In this document: positions 62,470-64,000 of the stretch, piece after piece
Layout of the letters: every line of letters begins with the position of its first letter
Numbering within the stretch: the stretch's first letter is position 1
NCBI GenBank assembly: GCA_963717475.1
Contig: OY970337.1
Span: 248,001 to 312,000 of the forward strand
Direction of reading: 5' to 3'
DNA length: 64,000 nucleotides
DNA from: AC-32 sp963717475
GTDB lineage: Bacteria; Actinomycetota; Thermoleophilia; Gaiellales; Gaiellaceae
Translations under genes and position numbers: made by a program
Notes under the pieces: generated by a model
What the model was told of the DNA's origin: nothing
Database searches by the model: none
What the model saw: the letters and a program-made list of their open reading frames with translations, nothing else

Positions 62470-63249
62470 GTGCGAGACAGTTGGCGGGTGCGCGGAGACC
62501 GTCTGGCTCTCACCGCAGGGATCCTCGTCGTCGCCCTCGTGGCGGTGGCCGCGGTCGTCGGCTGGGCGGCCGGGCACTACACGAACAGGACGAAGACGAT
62601 TGGGAGCGCGACGACCAGCGCGGCGGGTGCCGTCGGCACGTCCGTCGACCCGAAAGTCGCGGCCGGCGCGCACGCGTTCGTGCAGTTCGCCTGCGCCCAG
62701 TGCCACGGTGACAACGGCGGCGGCGGCGTCTCCCCGGCCGTGCCGGCGCTGACGTCGGCGGGGCAGCAGCTGACCGTCGCCCAGCTGAGCCACATCATCA
62801 ACCACGGGCTCGGCGAGTCGGCGAACCCGAAGAAGCCGTACATGCCCGTCTGGGGCGCGGTCATCTCGAAGCGCCAAGTCTCCGACCTCGTCGCGTACAT
62901 CCGCGCGGGGCTGCCCAGCGTGCCTACGGCGACGCCGCCGGAGGTGCCGCGCAACCAAGGGCTCCCGGTCGCGGGCGCGGCGCTCTACGTGCGCGACGGT
63001 TGCATCAACTGCCATGGCCCGAACGGCCTCGGCGGCGTCCCGAACCCACTCTCGGAGGACAAGTCGATCCCGTCGCTCTCCGGAATCGACTTCCGGAGCG
63101 AGTTCAACACGGACAAGAAGATCAAGGACGTGATCCGCAGCGGCAGCGTGATCGGCCGCGCCCCGATCGTGAGCATGCCGCACTGGGGCGGGATCCTCTC
63201 GGACGCCGACCTGTCGGCGCTCGTCGCTTACCTGAAGACGCTCAAGTAG
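62470..63249 (+). CDS. Diheme c-type cytochrome, membrane-anchored
   Basis: 259 residues (GTG 62470; GTG 62488 is an equally good start). One N-terminal span (LALTAGILVVALVAVAAVVG), then two cytochrome c domains: FACAQCHGDNGGGG and DGCINCHGPNGLGG, each a CXXCH, with distal Met candidates in KPYMPVWGAVISK and VSMPHWGGILSD. It would carry electrons at the outer face of the membrane, perhaps to the cbb3-like oxidase. Its 3' end overlaps the convergent b-type membrane gene by 22 bp. Confidence 0.9.
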   Translation: MRDSWRVRGDRLALTAGILVVALVAVAAVVGWAAGHYTNRTKTIGSATTSAAGAVGTSVDPKVAAGAHAFVQFACAQCHGDNGGGGVSPAVPALTSAGQQLTVAQLSHIINHGLGESANPKKPYMPVWGAVISKRQVSDLVAYIRAGLPSVPTATPPEVPRNQGLPVAGAALYVRDGCINCHGPNGLGGVPNPLSEDKSIPSLSGIDFRSEFNTDKKIKDVIRSGSVIGRAPIVSMPHWGGILSDADLSALVAYLKTLK

Positions 63250-63860
63250 TACGGGCCTTCGGCCGAGCGTCTCAGCGGCGCGCCTTCTCGTTCGCGCTCG
63301 TGTGCCCGGTGCAGCCAGGGGCCTGCGCGGGAGTAGGCCGCGCCGGCGAGAACCGCGCCCGCCACGAGCGAGCCGGTGACGAGGCCGATCCGCGACCAAG
63401 CGTTCCGTGACTGGAGGGCGCGCCGCAGCCGCGGTGCGTAGACCAGCACATGGATGCTCATCACGACGAACCAGACGACGAAGCTCGCCTTGTGCAGACC
63501 GAGCAGGACATCGCGGTGCCGCTCCGGGCCGAGCGCGAGCAGCCCCACGCCGCTGCCGAGCACGGTCAGCGTCGAGACGACGAGGAGCGGCGCCAGCAGG
63601 CGCATGAACATGTGTGGCGGTCCCTTCGCGACGTACGCGTCGTCGCCGAGGTAGTAGCGCAGGAAGCGGTAGCCAGTGCTCGCGAGCTTCAACAGGACGG
63701 GCGGGATCAGAAGCAGCCCGACGACGATGTGGGCAGAGAGCAGCTGGTGGATCGAGAGGATCGTGATCCCCTCGACCGCCAGCAGGACGAGCAGGACTGC
63801 TGCGGCGGTTGCCGTCAAGCGCTCGTTGCGCACGGTCGGATCCAGGTCGAGCCGGCGCAT
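63228..63860 (-). CDS. b-type cytochrome-like membrane protein (DUF4405/b561-like)
   Basis: 210 residues with about four spans (TATAAAVLLVLLAVEGITIL, LLSAHIVVGLLLIPPVLLKL, LLVVSTLTVLGSGVGLLA, HKASFVVWFVVMSIHVLVY). His pairs positioned in helices (LSIHQLLSAHIVVG and GLHKASFVVWFVVMSIHVLV) suit bis-His b heme ligation, as in cytochrome b561-like or DUF4405 proteins. Ends with a basic tail overlapping the diheme cytochrome gene. A partner in an electron-transfer pair is a reasonable inference. Confidence 0.68.
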   Translation of the reverse strand: MRRLDLDPTVRNERLTATAAAVLLVLLAVEGITILSIHQLLSAHIVVGLLLIPPVLLKLASTGYRFLRYYLGDDAYVAKGPPHMFMRLLAPLLVVSTLTVLGSGVGLLALGPERHRDVLLGLHKASFVVWFVVMSIHVLVYAPRLRRALQSRNAWSRIGLVTGSLVAGAVLAGAAYSRAGPWLHRAHEREREGAPLRRSAEGPYYLSVFR

Positions 63861-63883
63861 GGCCGGCAGGACATCACGCGGAG

Positions 63884-63899
63884 ATGAACGTGCGATGAG
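63884..63899. promoter_or_regulatory. Possible 11-bp-spaced ATGA repeats before the response regulator
   Basis: ATGA at 63884 and 63895, exactly 11 bp apart, between the b-type gene and the response regulator at 63941. Similar spacing to the repeats at 48579. Only two short copies, so weak. Confidence 0.25.
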
Positions 63900-63940
63900 A
63901 GCTGCCCAGCGGTTCTCGCGGTAGGGGTGACAATGGGCGA

Positions 63941-64000
63941 GTGCGCGTGCTCGTGGTCGAAGACGAGAGGAAGCTGGCCGAGCTGCTCGCGCGCGGGCTG
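63941..64000 (+). CDS. Response regulator receiver, start only
   Basis: From GTG 63941 the twenty residues VRVLVVEDERKLAELLARGL match the first strand and acidic pair of a receiver domain, close to the regulator at 47880-48542. The rest lies past the window. The output domain is not visible. Confidence 0.8.
   Translation, partial: MRVLVVEDERKLAELLARGL

Overview
The window is very GC-rich (roughly 70% by eye), uses GTG starts freely, and mixes actinobacterial gene families: an AfsR/SARP regulator, a CGNR zinc-finger protein, an L,D-transpeptidase, PASTA domains, glycogen/trehalose-type GH15 and a DUF4239 pair. This suggests an actinobacterium, perhaps of the Thermoleophilia type. That placement is inference; no rRNA is present to confirm it.

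Layout. 1-7500: the C-terminally cut TolB-like propeller, tRNA-Ala(CGC), a YgjP-type metallopeptidase, a LuxR remnant, a sulfatase with its formylglycine-generating enzyme nearby, a flavodoxin and a DUF389 membrane protein. 7570-20400: energy and sugar metabolism: cytochrome bd oxidase (cydAB), an MFS exporter, NDH-2, glucose-6-phosphate dehydrogenase, GH15 glucosidase, GMC oxidoreductase, aldose 1-epimerase and two DUF4239 proteins. 20700-25200: regulation, with an orphan LuxR helix-turn-helix divergent from a large SARP/NB-ARC/TPR regulator, and a PIN protein. 25200-42130: envelope and transport: L,D-transpeptidase, ABC exporter, broken FG-GAP protein, MFS, tandem FtsX permease with a double ATPase, NAD(P)H-ferredoxin-reductase-like flavoprotein, DoxX and MMPL. 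42180-46640: two exported proteins sharing a polyproline linker plus a C-terminal PASTA domain. 46700-56000: a two-component system divergent from a cbb3-type oxidase operon that also contains a second CcoN-like protein lacking the CuB ligands. 56000-64000: NlpC/P60 hydrolase, small membrane proteins, the glyoxylate shunt (aceB-aceA) with a GntR regulator, a diheme cytochrome c, a b-type membrane protein and the start of another response regulator.

How the genes work together. The common theme is respiratory flexibility and carbon oxidation. NDH-2 would feed quinol to bd oxidase, and the cbb3-like complex and free c-type cytochromes form a second terminal branch. GH15, epimerase, GMC dehydrogenase and G6PDH would process glucose, while malate synthase and isocitrate lyase allow growth on C2 units.

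Caution. About twenty single-base frameshifts occur in otherwise well-conserved genes, mostly one extra base and often in G/C runs. This looks like uncorrected sequencing error rather than biology. Such genes are annotated here as one gene across the shift, with the shift positions given. Three 11-bp-spaced direct-repeat arrays, a pair of GGATCC palindromes and the CuB-less CcoN-like gene are the observations most worth checking.
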